From an uncultured Prevotellaceae bacterium (lineage in GTDB: Bacteria > Bacteroidota > Bacteroidia > Bacteroidales > Muribaculaceae): 64,000 bases of DNA. Within the stretch, counting starts at the first letter, position 1; every line of letters begins with the position of its first letter. Below are positions 33,050 through 40,779 of the stretch, piece by piece. The notes beneath the pieces were generated by a model. The model worked only from the letters and a program-made list of their open reading frames with translations. It was not told the DNA's origin and did no database searches. The position numbers and the translations under genes are program-made. The stretch is taken from assembly GCA_937916085.1 (NCBI GenBank), contig CALGGO010000014.1, positions 1 to 64,000 on the forward strand. The letters are read 5' to 3'.

Positions 33050-33057
33050 TACCTTTG
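33050..33057 (+). promoter_or_regulatory. Bacteroidota -7 box for the Ca2+-ATPase gene
   Basis: TACCTTTG, 55 bases before ATG 33113. Confidence 0.55.
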
Positions 33058-33112
33058 CCCTGCTAAATCACACTATCATCAAAAAATTTAGTTCTACAAA
33101 CTATCTCCTAAA

Positions 33113-35926
33113 ATGACTAAATGGCATCATTACAGTGGATTGACCGAGGCTCAAGTGCTTGAGAGCCGAAGGAAACATGGTGCAAATGTTTTCACACCCC
33201 AAAAAAAATCCACTCTTTGGGATAACCTTAAAGAGGCCAGCACCCATTGGATCTCGCTATGTACGATTGCGTTTGCCATTTGCTGCTCAGTTGTGGCCTT
33301 ATATTTTGAAGGTATTTCTAATTACTTCTGGGCTATACCTGTACTTGCGCTGATTTCTACCGTTCTGATTATTTTTGTGGGATTCTTTGGAGGTTTTAAA
33401 GACGCCCTTTTTAGAATCCTTATCGCGGCTTTCGTTTTTTCGTTGGGAATATCCATTTATGAACATGTGTGGTGCAGAGCTTCCTATACGGTTTTCTTTG
33501 AACCTATAGGAATTATTGTCGCACTGCTGCTGGCAACAGGAGTAGCGTTCTTCCTTGAACGCAGAAACGAGAAAACGTTCCAAGCACTTAACGAGGTCAA
33601 CGACGACACGCTGGTGAAAGTGGTGAGGAACAACAATGTGAGCCAAGTGCCACGCCGTGACATCGTGGTGGGCGACATCGTCATTCTTGAGACAGGAGAG
33701 GAAGTCCCCGCCGACTGCGAGCTTCTGGAATCGCTCAATCTGCTTGTCAACGAATCGTCTCTAACCGGCGAGCTGCAGGCCATCAAAACGACCAATGAAG
33801 AAGACTATGAAAAAGATGCCACCTATCCCTCTAACCACATCTTGAAAGGGACTATAATCCTTGAAGGATATTGCACGGCAAAGGTCTTTAACGTAGGCGA
33901 CAAAACCGAAAGCGGCAAAGTGTTTGAGGCGGCACAGGTCGATGAAGGAGCTCCCACACCACTGAGCAAGAAACTCGACAAACTGGCTAAACTGATAACC
34001 AAAGCAAGTTACATTATTGCAGCACTCATCATAGTTGGACGACTAATCACTTACTTTATCAGCCTCCACCACAGTATCGACTGGCTTGATTTCACGTCCT
34101 ACCTTCTCAACACCATCATGATAGCCGTCACGCTTATTGTGGTGGCGGTTCCCGAGGGCCTGCCTATGAGCGTCACGTTAAGCCTGGCACTGAGCATGCG
34201 CAAACTGATGAGGGAGAACACCCTTCCACGCACAATTCATTCTTGCGAGACGATGGGCGCGACGTCGGTTATATGCACCGACAAGACGGGCACACTCACT
34301 CAGAACCAGATGCAGGTTGCCGACGAGAAGCTCGAAGACATAAAACCCGAGCTCATTGAAGAGATGATTGCCGTCAACTCCACTGCCAATCTCGACTTCT
34401 CAAATCCTTCGGCGATTAAAGCCATAGGAAACCCTACTGAAGGCGCCATGCTGCTATGGCTCAATGCCCGAGGCATCAACTACCTGCCTATCAGAGAACG
34501 AGCAGAAGTGATAGACCGCCTTCCCTTCTCCACCGAGAACAAATACATGGCAACGATAGCCAATTCCAGGGTGCTCGCCAAGCGCGTACTCTATGTGAAA
34601 GGCGCTCCCGAGATAATCCTCGCTTTCTCTGATCTCACCGATGAGCACAAGAAGAAATATGAGCAGCAACTGATTGACTATCAAAACAAGGCAATGCGCA
34701 CTCTGGCGCTGGCATACCTCGAACTCGACGAAAACGATAACGTCTTTAACAATGGCAAATTAAAAGGCGTGAAATTGAAATTTGCTGGCGTTTTCGCCAT
34801 CTCCGACCCTGTGCGCCCCGACGTGCCGGCATCTATCAAAGAGTGCATCGACGCAGGAATTCAAGTGAAGATTGTCACCGGCGACACCCCAGGCACTGCC
34901 AAGGAGATTGGGCGGCAGATTAGATTGTGGACCAACGAGGATGACGACAGCAACATACTAACAGGCTCCGACTTTGCAGCAATGAGCGACGAAGACCTAG
35001 CCAGTCGCCTTCAAGGTGCGAAAATCGTGGCACGCGCCAAACCTAACGACAAAGAGCGACTTGTCAAGCTCCTCAAGAAACAAGGGCACGTGGTTGCGGT
35101 GACTGGCGACGGCACCAACGATGCGCCAGCACTTAACGCTGCCGACGTGGGGCTCTCGATGGGCGACGGCACAGCAGTCGCCAAGGAAGCCAGCGACATG
35201 ACCATTCAAGACAACTCGTTCAGCACCATAGCTTCGGCGGTAATGTGGGGACGTTCACTTTATAAGAACATCCAACGCTTTATCATGTTCCAAATGACAA
35301 TAAACGTCGTGGCTTGCCTTATCGTTCTTGTCGGGGCTTTTATTGGCACACAATCGCCGCTCACAGTAACACAAATGCTTTGGGTGAACTTGATAATGGA
35401 CACCTTCGCTGCCATCGCACTGGCGTCTCTGCCACCCAGCCACAAGGTCATGCAAGAGCAGCCACGCAAGCACACCGACTCCATTATCAACAAATACATG
35501 AATTGGAACATAATAGGAGTGGGAGGGCTTTTCACTGTCTTCCTGCTGGGCATTCTGCTTGTCATGCAGCACTCCGATGTCGGGTCTATCTACGACCTGA
35601 TCTACTTCAATTATGGAGATTATGATGGCCTTAGCACCAAAGAGTTAAGCATGTTCTTCACCATCTTTGTGATGATGCAGTTCTGGAACATGTTCAACGC
35701 TAAGGCGTTCATGACTGGTAAATCGGCTTTTGCTAACATTAAGGACAGCAGAGGGTTCATGCTCATCGCATTGGTAATCTTCTTTGGACAAATCCTCATT
35801 GTGGAGTTCGGCGGAAAAATGTTTAATGTCACTCACCTTAATTTTACCGATTGGGTGATTATCGTTGCCGCAACTTCGATAATTCTCTGGGTGGGCGAGA
35901 CAATCAGACTTCTACAGCGAAAATAA
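33113..35926 (+). CDS. Calcium-translocating P-type ATPase (PMCA type)
   Basis: A P2-type cation ATPase in the inner membrane, 937 residues, predicted to export Ca2+. The A-domain motif is NESSLTGE (T-G-E). Helix 4 has VAVPEGLPMSV (PEGL, Ca2+-coordinating). The phosphorylation site is ICTDKTGTLTQN, with KGAPEIIL in the nucleotide domain and VAVTGDGTNDAPAL at the hinge. Helix 6 has NLIMDTFAAIALAS. The N-terminal membrane region carries an extra hydrophobic segment (about 62-86, AIPVLALISTVLIIFVGFFGG) between the first helix and the usual FKDALFRILIAA pair, so topology may differ slightly from SERCA-type pumps. The gene stands alone between repeat-filled gaps. Confidence 0.93.
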   Translation: MTKWHHYSGLTEAQVLESRRKHGANVFTPQKKSTLWDNLKEASTHWISLCTIAFAICCSVVALYFEGISNYFWAIPVLALISTVLIIFVGFFGGFKDALFRILIAAFVFSLGISIYEHVWCRASYTVFFEPIGIIVALLLATGVAFFLERRNEKTFQALNEVNDDTLVKVVRNNNVSQVPRRDIVVGDIVILETGEEVPADCELLESLNLLVNESSLTGELQAIKTTNEEDYEKDATYPSNHILKGTIILEGYCTAKVFNVGDKTESGKVFEAAQVDEGAPTPLSKKLDKLAKLITKASYIIAALIIVGRLITYFISLHHSIDWLDFTSYLLNTIMIAVTLIVVAVPEGLPMSVTLSLALSMRKLMRENTLPRTIHSCETMGATSVICTDKTGTLTQNQMQVADEKLEDIKPELIEEMIAVNSTANLDFSNPSAIKAIGNPTEGAMLLWLNARGINYLPIRERAEVIDRLPFSTENKYMATIANSRVLAKRVLYVKGAPEIILAFSDLTDEHKKKYEQQLIDYQNKAMRTLALAYLELDENDNVFNNGKLKGVKLKFAGVFAISDPVRPDVPASIKECIDAGIQVKIVTGDTPGTAKEIGRQIRLWTNEDDDSNILTGSDFAAMSDEDLASRLQGAKIVARAKPNDKERLVKLLKKQGHVVAVTGDGTNDAPALNAADVGLSMGDGTAVAKEASDMTIQDNSFSTIASAVMWGRSLYKNIQRFIMFQMTINVVACLIVLVGAFIGTQSPLTVTQMLWVNLIMDTFAAIALASLPPSHKVMQEQPRKHTDSIINKYMNWNIIGVGGLFTVFLLGILLVMQHSDVGSIYDLIYFNYGDYDGLSTKELSMFFTIFVMMQFWNMFNAKAFMTGKSAFANIKDSRGFMLIALVIFFGQILIVEFGGKMFNVTHLNFTDWVIIVAATSIILWVGETIRLLQRK

Positions 35927-35933
35927 CAAGTAA

Positions 35934-36082
35934 ATGCGCTTTGCGCAGTTAGCCGTTTCACTAGTTTGCCGCTCAGCAAGCTGAGCTAGTTTATGAGTCT
36001 AGGAGTCCAAACTAGCAAAGCGATAAACTAGCAAGCGCAACTTGCGACAGACTAGCGAGCAACGCGAGCGGCAAACTCACTG
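35934..36082. repeat. TGCGCTTTGCGCA hairpin plus ACTAGCGAGC repeat tract
   Basis: TGCGCTTTGCGCAGTTAGCC, then CACTAGTTTGCCGCTCAGC in inverted orientation, a CTAGTTTATGAGTCTAGG spacer, then AAACTAGCAAAGCG, AAACTAGCAAGCGCAACTTGCG and GACTAGCGAGCAACGCGAGC units, ending in ACTGAAAACTGACAACT heptamers. Units in both orientations make the whole tract an imperfect inverted repeat. Confidence 0.85.
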
Positions 36083-36190
36083 AAAACTGACAACTATTAA
36101 AATGCCTTAACACTTCGACTGTGCAATAGTTAATAACTGTGTCTTTTAGTTAAACATTCTTTATTTAATATTTATTAGAATAATCTTTTA

Positions 36191-36198
36191 TAATTTTG
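36191..36198 (+). promoter_or_regulatory. Bacteroidota -7 box for the first BadF-type gene
   Basis: TAATTTTG. Transcription from it would put the 98-bp inverted-repeat element at 36225-36322 inside a leader of about 130 bases. Confidence 0.55.
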
Positions 36199-36224
36199 CA
36201 GCCGAAATTATTTATTTACATAGA

Positions 36225-36322
36225 AGCTAACAAGCTGACAAGGAACAAGCTGACAAGGCAATGGTAGTTGTCGCAACATTACACTTGTCTCGTTCGCTCG
36301 TCTGCTCGTCAGCTCGTTAGCT
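36225..36322. repeat. AGCTAAC composite inverted-repeat element, complete copy in a 5' leader
   Basis: Left arm AGCTAACAAGCTGACAAGG AACAAG; centre CAATGGTAGTTGTCGCAAC; right arm CTCGTTCGCTCGTCTGCTCG..., whose reverse complement begins AGCTAACGAGCTGACGAGC. The arms match except for A/G differences every eighth base. In RNA read from the minus strand each difference becomes a G-U pair, so the hairpin is fully paired there but interrupted by A-C mismatches on the plus strand. It ends 15 bases before ATG 36338. Confidence 0.88.
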
Positions 36323-36337
36323 AAAAACAAACTATAA

Positions 36338-37204
36338 ATGGCTGCAAGTCAATTTGCTAAAGTAATTGCCGAGAGTTCGTCAACACGCTCCGAGTGGAGC
36401 TTGGTTGACGGCAACAATGTGGTGGCACACGCAGTGATCTCAGGTATCAACCCTTATTTCTTGACACGCAGGGAAATAAGCCACATCATCCGCCTTGAAT
36501 TGCCCCGCGAGTTCTTCAAGCGACGCTGGGACAAAGTTTATTTCTATGGCGCGGGATGCTCCAACCCCGAGCGCAACAAGATTGTGGAACTCTCGCTCGT
36601 GGCGCAGTTCAAGACTCCGGTCGTTGTAGAGAGCGACCTCGTGGGGGCCGCACACGGACTGCTGCAAAACGAGGCTGGCCTGGCGTGCATCCTCGGCAAC
36701 GGCTCAAACTCGTGCTTCTACGATGGCGAGCGCATCACCAAGAGCGTCACCTCTGGCGGCTTCATCCTCGGCGATGAGGGCAGCGGCTCGGCGATGGGAC
36801 GCATCTTCCTGAGCGACGTGCTCAAAAACTTGGCTCCCAAAGAACTGATTGAAGAGTTCTATGCCGTGAACAAAATCACAAAAGCCAATATTATGGATGC
36901 CGTCTATAACAACCCTCACGCCAACAACAACCTGCACAACTACTCCTTCTTCCTTGCCGACCACCTCGACAACGAGTATTGCCACGAGCTCGTCACACGC
37001 GAGATAAAGCGGTTCTTCGACCGAAACATCTGCCAGTACGACTACAAAGACTACCCCGTGTGCTTCGTGGGCTCTGTAGCCACACGCTACAGCGAGATAC
37101 TCCTGCAAGTGGCCTACAGCTACAACGTAAACGTCAAGAAAATAGTCAGCGAGTCAATGCCAGGACTCGTGGTCTATCACTCAGTAGGAAGAAAAACAGA
37201 GTGA
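36338..37204 (+). CDS. BadF/BadG/BcrA/BcrD ATPase family protein (sugar-kinase-like, altered phosphate loop)
   Basis: An ASKHA-fold protein of 288 residues, paralogous to the intact amino-sugar kinase at 51825. Shared blocks are VYFYGAGCSNPERNK, VESDLVGAAHGLLQNEAGLACILGNGSNSCFYDG and FILGDEGSGSAMGR. The N-terminal phosphate-1 loop is AESSSTRSEWS instead of ADSGSTKIDWC, so the Asp and Gly of the DxGxT motif and the following Lys are changed. Kinase activity is therefore doubtful; a regulatory or sugar-sensing role is possible. It precedes the salvage operon and has its own promoter. Confidence 0.82.
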   Translation: MAASQFAKVIAESSSTRSEWSLVDGNNVVAHAVISGINPYFLTRREISHIIRLELPREFFKRRWDKVYFYGAGCSNPERNKIVELSLVAQFKTPVVVESDLVGAAHGLLQNEAGLACILGNGSNSCFYDGERITKSVTSGGFILGDEGSGSAMGRIFLSDVLKNLAPKELIEEFYAVNKITKANIMDAVYNNPHANNNLHNYSFFLADHLDNEYCHELVTREIKRFFDRNICQYDYKDYPVCFVGSVATRYSEILLQVAYSYNVNVKKIVSESMPGLVVYHSVGRKTE

Positions 37205-37206
37205 AA

Positions 37207-37238
37207 TATCAAACAAGCTGACAAGCTCACAAGCTGAC
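37207..37238. repeat. ACAAGCTG 8-mers
   Basis: ATCAAACAAGCTGACAAGCTCACAAGCTGACAC, three copies of the 8-base left-arm word of the AGCTAAC element family. They start three bases after the stop of the preceding gene. Confidence 0.75.
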
Positions 37239-37245
37239 ACTTTTT

Positions 37246-37380
37246 CCTCAAACAAAGACACAGTTATATCAAACAACATTCACAACTTTCCAACGACTTG
37301 AACAACAAAAAATTATTGTTGTGCTTGTTGTTAACTTGTTGTTTTTGTTGTTTTTTATAACGGTGTCCTTGTTTGGGAGG
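37246..37380. repeat. MITE-like imperfect inverted-repeat element, complete (135 bp)
   Basis: The left half starts CCTCAAACAAAGACACAGTT and continues ATATCAAACAACATTCACAAC. The reverse complement of the right half starts CTCCCAAACAAGGACACCGTT and continues ATAAAAAACAACAAAAACAAC, so about 40 bases of each end are related. Partial relatives lie at 20871 and 22062. No open reading frame. Confidence 0.8.
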
Positions 37381-37516
37381 GGGGCTGTCGGCGTGTGAGC
37401 TTCTTTAATCGTTGATTATTGTGTAAATTATCCTAAAAATCTGTTTATAATCTATAAATAAAACGCCTTTAAGAAAAATGCACACTTTTTTTGTTTTTTA
37501 TTCCGAAAGTTTGTTG

Positions 37517-37524
37517 TATTTTTG
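37517..37524 (+). promoter_or_regulatory. Bacteroidota -7 box for the peptidoglycan-salvage operon
   Basis: TATTTTTG, 205 bases before ATG 37729. The intervening leader is almost entirely GATCGGG, AACTGA and ACTAGCG repeats. Confidence 0.5.
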
Positions 37525-37552
37525 TAATCTAAATTAGTGGAGCATCTTATCG

Positions 37553-37718
37553 AAGATCGTGGATCGGGGATCGGGGAACTGACAACTGAGAACTGATAAC
37601 TCTAAACTACGCAAAGCGCAGCTAGCTAGCGCGAAGCGCAGCAAACTAGTGAAACGGCAAACTAGCGAGCAAAGCGAGCGGCAAACTAGTGAAACGGCTA
37701 ACTGCGCAAAGCGCAAAC
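37553..37718. repeat. GATCGGG, AACTGAN heptamers and ACTAGCG repeats in the operon leader
   Basis: GATCGTGGATCGGGGATCGG, then GGAACTG, ACAACTG, AGAACTG, ATAACTC heptamers, then the mini-hairpins GCGCAAAGCGC-like and GCGCGAAGCGC, AAACTAGTGAAACGGC and AAACTAGCGAGCAAAGCGAG units, ending TGCGCAAAGCGCA. It ends 10 bases before ATG 37729. Confidence 0.88.
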
Positions 37719-37728
37719 ATCTATAACT

Positions 37729-40700
37729 ATGGCATTTAACAGAAAAACATCAATTTTTATTGTGGTTACTGTCATGCTAATATTGTCATCCTTGACGATG
37801 CGTGGCCAGGCATTAACCGAGGACGAGACAAGTAAAGTTCAGCAAATCATCACTTCCACCCTGCCCGAGCACATGGGAATAGGGCAACTAAAAGTGAAAT
37901 CAATTGACATAGCCAATGACTCAGTGAAAATTGACCTGAGCGAGAACTTTGGCGACGTGCCCTTCACCCAGGAGAGCATCAAGCAGCTCAAAGACGACAT
38001 CTCGCAGGTCCTCTCAGAGCAGTACCGCAACCACAAGGTGGCGATCAGCATCGCCGGCAACGACATCGAGAACTATTTCTCCGAGTTCGAGAACTCCTAT
38101 AAGCGCAAGCACAACGCCTTCGTCACCCCTGTGGATGAGAGCCGCCACTATAAGAAAGGCCTGAGCGGAAACATCGTGGCGGTGTGGCCCAGCCACGGCT
38201 GGTATTTCGAGCCTTACCTCAACCGCTGGGAGTGGCAGCGCGCACGCATGTTCCAGACCGTGGAGGACATGTACACCCACAGCTATATGATACCGTTCAT
38301 CATGCCCATGCTTGAGAATGCGGGGGCATACGTGTGGGACGCCCGCGAGCGCGACACCCACAACTTCGGAGCAGTGGTAGATAACGACGGCGGCAACGCA
38401 CAAAGCGGATATCACGAGACCAATGGCGGCAAGAAATGGAAAAACGGCGATGGCAGCGGCTTCGCCTACCTCCGTGACCAGTACAAAGACTTCGAGAACC
38501 CCTTCGAGGAAGGCACCTACCGCATGATAGAAGCCGAGAAAGACAAGAAGAAGGAAGCGACCGCATCATGGGACGTGGAAATGCCCGAGGCTGGCACTTT
38601 TGCCATCTATGTGAGCTACAAGTCACTGCCCAATAGCGCACACGACGCCACCTACACCATTAACTCACAGGAAGGCAGCCACCAGTTCAAGGTTGACCAG
38701 AGCATGGCAGGAGGAGTATGGGTATATCTTGGTTCATTCGAGCTCGCAAAGGGCATGAACAAGAACGTGGTGACGCTGAGCAACCTCAGCAGCGACAAAA
38801 AGGCGGTCATCACAGCCGACGCCATCAAGGTGGGCGGCGGCAAGGGCAATATCGTGCGACGTGTGGCGCTACCCACCCCCGAGAACCGTGCCATCGCCGA
38901 GAAGAACGACGACATGAAATACTTGGGCAAGGAAGGCATCGACTACCAGTATGTGGGCAGCGGTGAGCACCCCTGGTTCCACCTGGGCTCGCGCTACTTC
39001 CTGCAATGGTCGGGATTTCCACACAAGGTGTATTCCACCAGCGACGGCATCAACGACTATGTTGACGACTACCGCAGCCGTGGCGAGTGGGTCAACTGGC
39101 TCGCCGGAGGCAGCGACGTGTTGCCAGGCAAGCCAGGTCTCAAAGTGCCTGTGGATGTGTCGTTTTGCCTGCACACCGACGCTGGCACCACCAAAAACGA
39201 CGACATCATAGGCACTCTGCTCATCTACTGCACCACCAAGAACGGAAAGCAGTTCGGAAAATATGAGAACGGCACACCACGCGAACTCTCGCGACAGTTT
39301 GCCAACATTGTCTCTACTGAGGTCGTTAACGACATACGCGCCAAGTACGAACCCAACTGGACCCGACGAGGCATGTGGGACAAGAGCTACTACGAGGCAC
39401 GCGTGCCCGAGGTGCCAGCTCTGCTCATGGAGCTGCTGTCGCACCAGAACTTCGCCGACATGAAATATGGCCTCGACCCGCAGTTCCGTTTCGACGTGAG
39501 CCGCGCCATCTACAAGGGCATCGCCAAGTTCATCGCCAAGCGCGACCACCGCGAATGCGTCATCCAGCCACTGCCCGTCAGCGCCTTTGCCATCAACAAG
39601 GTGAGCGAGTCGCTCTACATGCTGAACTGGGAGCCAACTCCCGACCCCTTGTGCGCCAGTGCGGTAGCTAAGAAATATATCGTCCTGGAACAAGTGGGCG
39701 ACGGCGGATTTAAAGAGATTGAAATCGTTGACGAGCCACACTATTCGGTCCACATCACCGACAACGAGATTCACAGCTACAAAATCATTGCTATGAACGA
39801 GGGCGGACGCAGCTTCCCGAGCGAGACACTGTCGCTGGGGGCCGCCAAGAACAGCAAAGGCACAGTGATGGTGGTTAACGACTTCACACGCATCAGCGGC
39901 CCCGACTGGTTCGAGAGCGGCAACATGGCTGGCTTCTACGACAACAAAGACCACGGCGTGCCTTACATGGAGCAAATCAACTTCCTCGGCTCGCAGTTTG
40001 AGTTCCGACGCAACCTGCCCTGGCGCGACGACGACGCACCAGGCTTCGGCGCTTGCCGCAGCAACCACGAGACAGAGAATATTGCCGGCAACACCTTCAA
40101 CTATCCCACTCTGCATGGTAAAGCCATCATGCAAGCGGGCTACTCCTTTGTCTCAACAAGTGCTAAGGCAGTGGAGAATGGAGAGATTAACCCTACTGAC
40201 TACTGCGCCCTCGACATCATAATGGGCAAGCAGAAGGAGATTCCCACAGGACGTGGAGCAATGCCCTCGCGCTACAAAGCTCTCACCAGCGGACTGATGA
40301 GCGCCATCACTTCTTACACCCGCAACGGCGGCAATGTGCTGATGACAGGTGCCTACGTGGGAAGCGACATCTGGGACAAAGACAGCCCAGCGCAAAACGA
40401 GATGAACTTCGCCAAGAACGTGATGGGCTACACCTGGGTAGATGGTCGCGCCACTCTCCTCGGCGAGGTCTATAGCGTACCCAGCACCCTCAAGATGAGC
40501 GACGGCATGGGACGACTCTCGTTCTATAACACCCTCAACAGCGACTTCTATGCCGTGGAGTCGCCCGACGCTATCAAGGCGAGCGACGACTGCGGCGCTA
40601 CCATTCTGCGCTACAGCGAGAACAACATCCCCGCCGGCATCGCCTCAAGCCGATATGGCTACAAGACTGTCGTTGTTGGTTTCCCCTTCGAGACCATCAA

Positions 40701-40761
40701 GAGCGAAGCCGAGCGCAACACATTCATGAGCCGAGTGCTCAACTTCTTTGAGAATAAATAA
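37729..40761 (+). CDS. Golvesin-domain-containing N-acetylmuramoyl-L-alanine amidase-like protein
   Basis: A large exported protein of 1010 residues, often labelled xanthan lyase in this phylum. It has a signal peptide (about 1-26). An amidase-type zinc fold is split: the first half has NIVAVWPSHGWYFEP (H156) and WQRARMFQTVEDMYTH; the second half has VDVSFCLHTDAG (H near 482) and PALLMELLSHQNF (Glu near 568). Between them sits a golvesin/Xly carbohydrate-binding-like domain (about 265-370, MIEAEKDKKKEATASWDVEMPEAG...). A fibronectin-like domain and a C-terminal domain of about 300 residues follow. It is the first gene of the salvage operon and probably strips peptides from glycan strands in the periplasm. 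The activity is inferred. Confidence 0.85.
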   Translation: MAFNRKTSIFIVVTVMLILSSLTMRGQALTEDETSKVQQIITSTLPEHMGIGQLKVKSIDIANDSVKIDLSENFGDVPFTQESIKQLKDDISQVLSEQYRNHKVAISIAGNDIENYFSEFENSYKRKHNAFVTPVDESRHYKKGLSGNIVAVWPSHGWYFEPYLNRWEWQRARMFQTVEDMYTHSYMIPFIMPMLENAGAYVWDARERDTHNFGAVVDNDGGNAQSGYHETNGGKKWKNGDGSGFAYLRDQYKDFENPFEEGTYRMIEAEKDKKKEATASWDVEMPEAGTFAIYVSYKSLPNSAHDATYTINSQEGSHQFKVDQSMAGGVWVYLGSFELAKGMNKNVVTLSNLSSDKKAVITADAIKVGGGKGNIVRRVALPTPENRAIAEKNDDMKYLGKEGIDYQYVGSGEHPWFHLGSRYFLQWSGFPHKVYSTSDGINDYVDDYRSRGEWVNWLAGGSDVLPGKPGLKVPVDVSFCLHTDAGTTKNDDIIGTLLIYCTTKNGKQFGKYENGTPRELSRQFANIVSTEVVNDIRAKYEPNWTRRGMWDKSYYEARVPEVPALLMELLSHQNFADMKYGLDPQFRFDVSRAIYKGIAKFIAKRDHRECVIQPLPVSAFAINKVSESLYMLNWEPTPDPLCASAVAKKYIVLEQVGDGGFKEIEIVDEPHYSVHITDNEIHSYKIIAMNEGGRSFPSETLSLGAAKNSKGTVMVVNDFTRISGPDWFESGNMAGFYDNKDHGVPYMEQINFLGSQFEFRRNLPWRDDDAPGFGACRSNHETENIAGNTFNYPTLHGKAIMQAGYSFVSTSAKAVENGEINPTDYCALDIIMGKQKEIPTGRGAMPSRYKALTSGLMSAITSYTRNGGNVLMTGAYVGSDIWDKDSPAQNEMNFAKNVMGYTWVDGRATLLGEVYSVPSTLKMSDGMGRLSFYNTLNSDFYAVESPDAIKASDDCGATILRYSENNIPAGIASSRYGYKTVVVGFPFETIKSEAERNTFMSRVLNFFENK

Positions 40762-40779
40762 CACTAAAACATAAAAGAC

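Noticed and set aside
38869..40134. 421-codon minus-strand frame inside the golvesin amidase gene
   Set aside because: A shadow frame caused by codon bias; no domain motifs and no promoter, whereas the plus-strand protein has zinc-ligand motifs.
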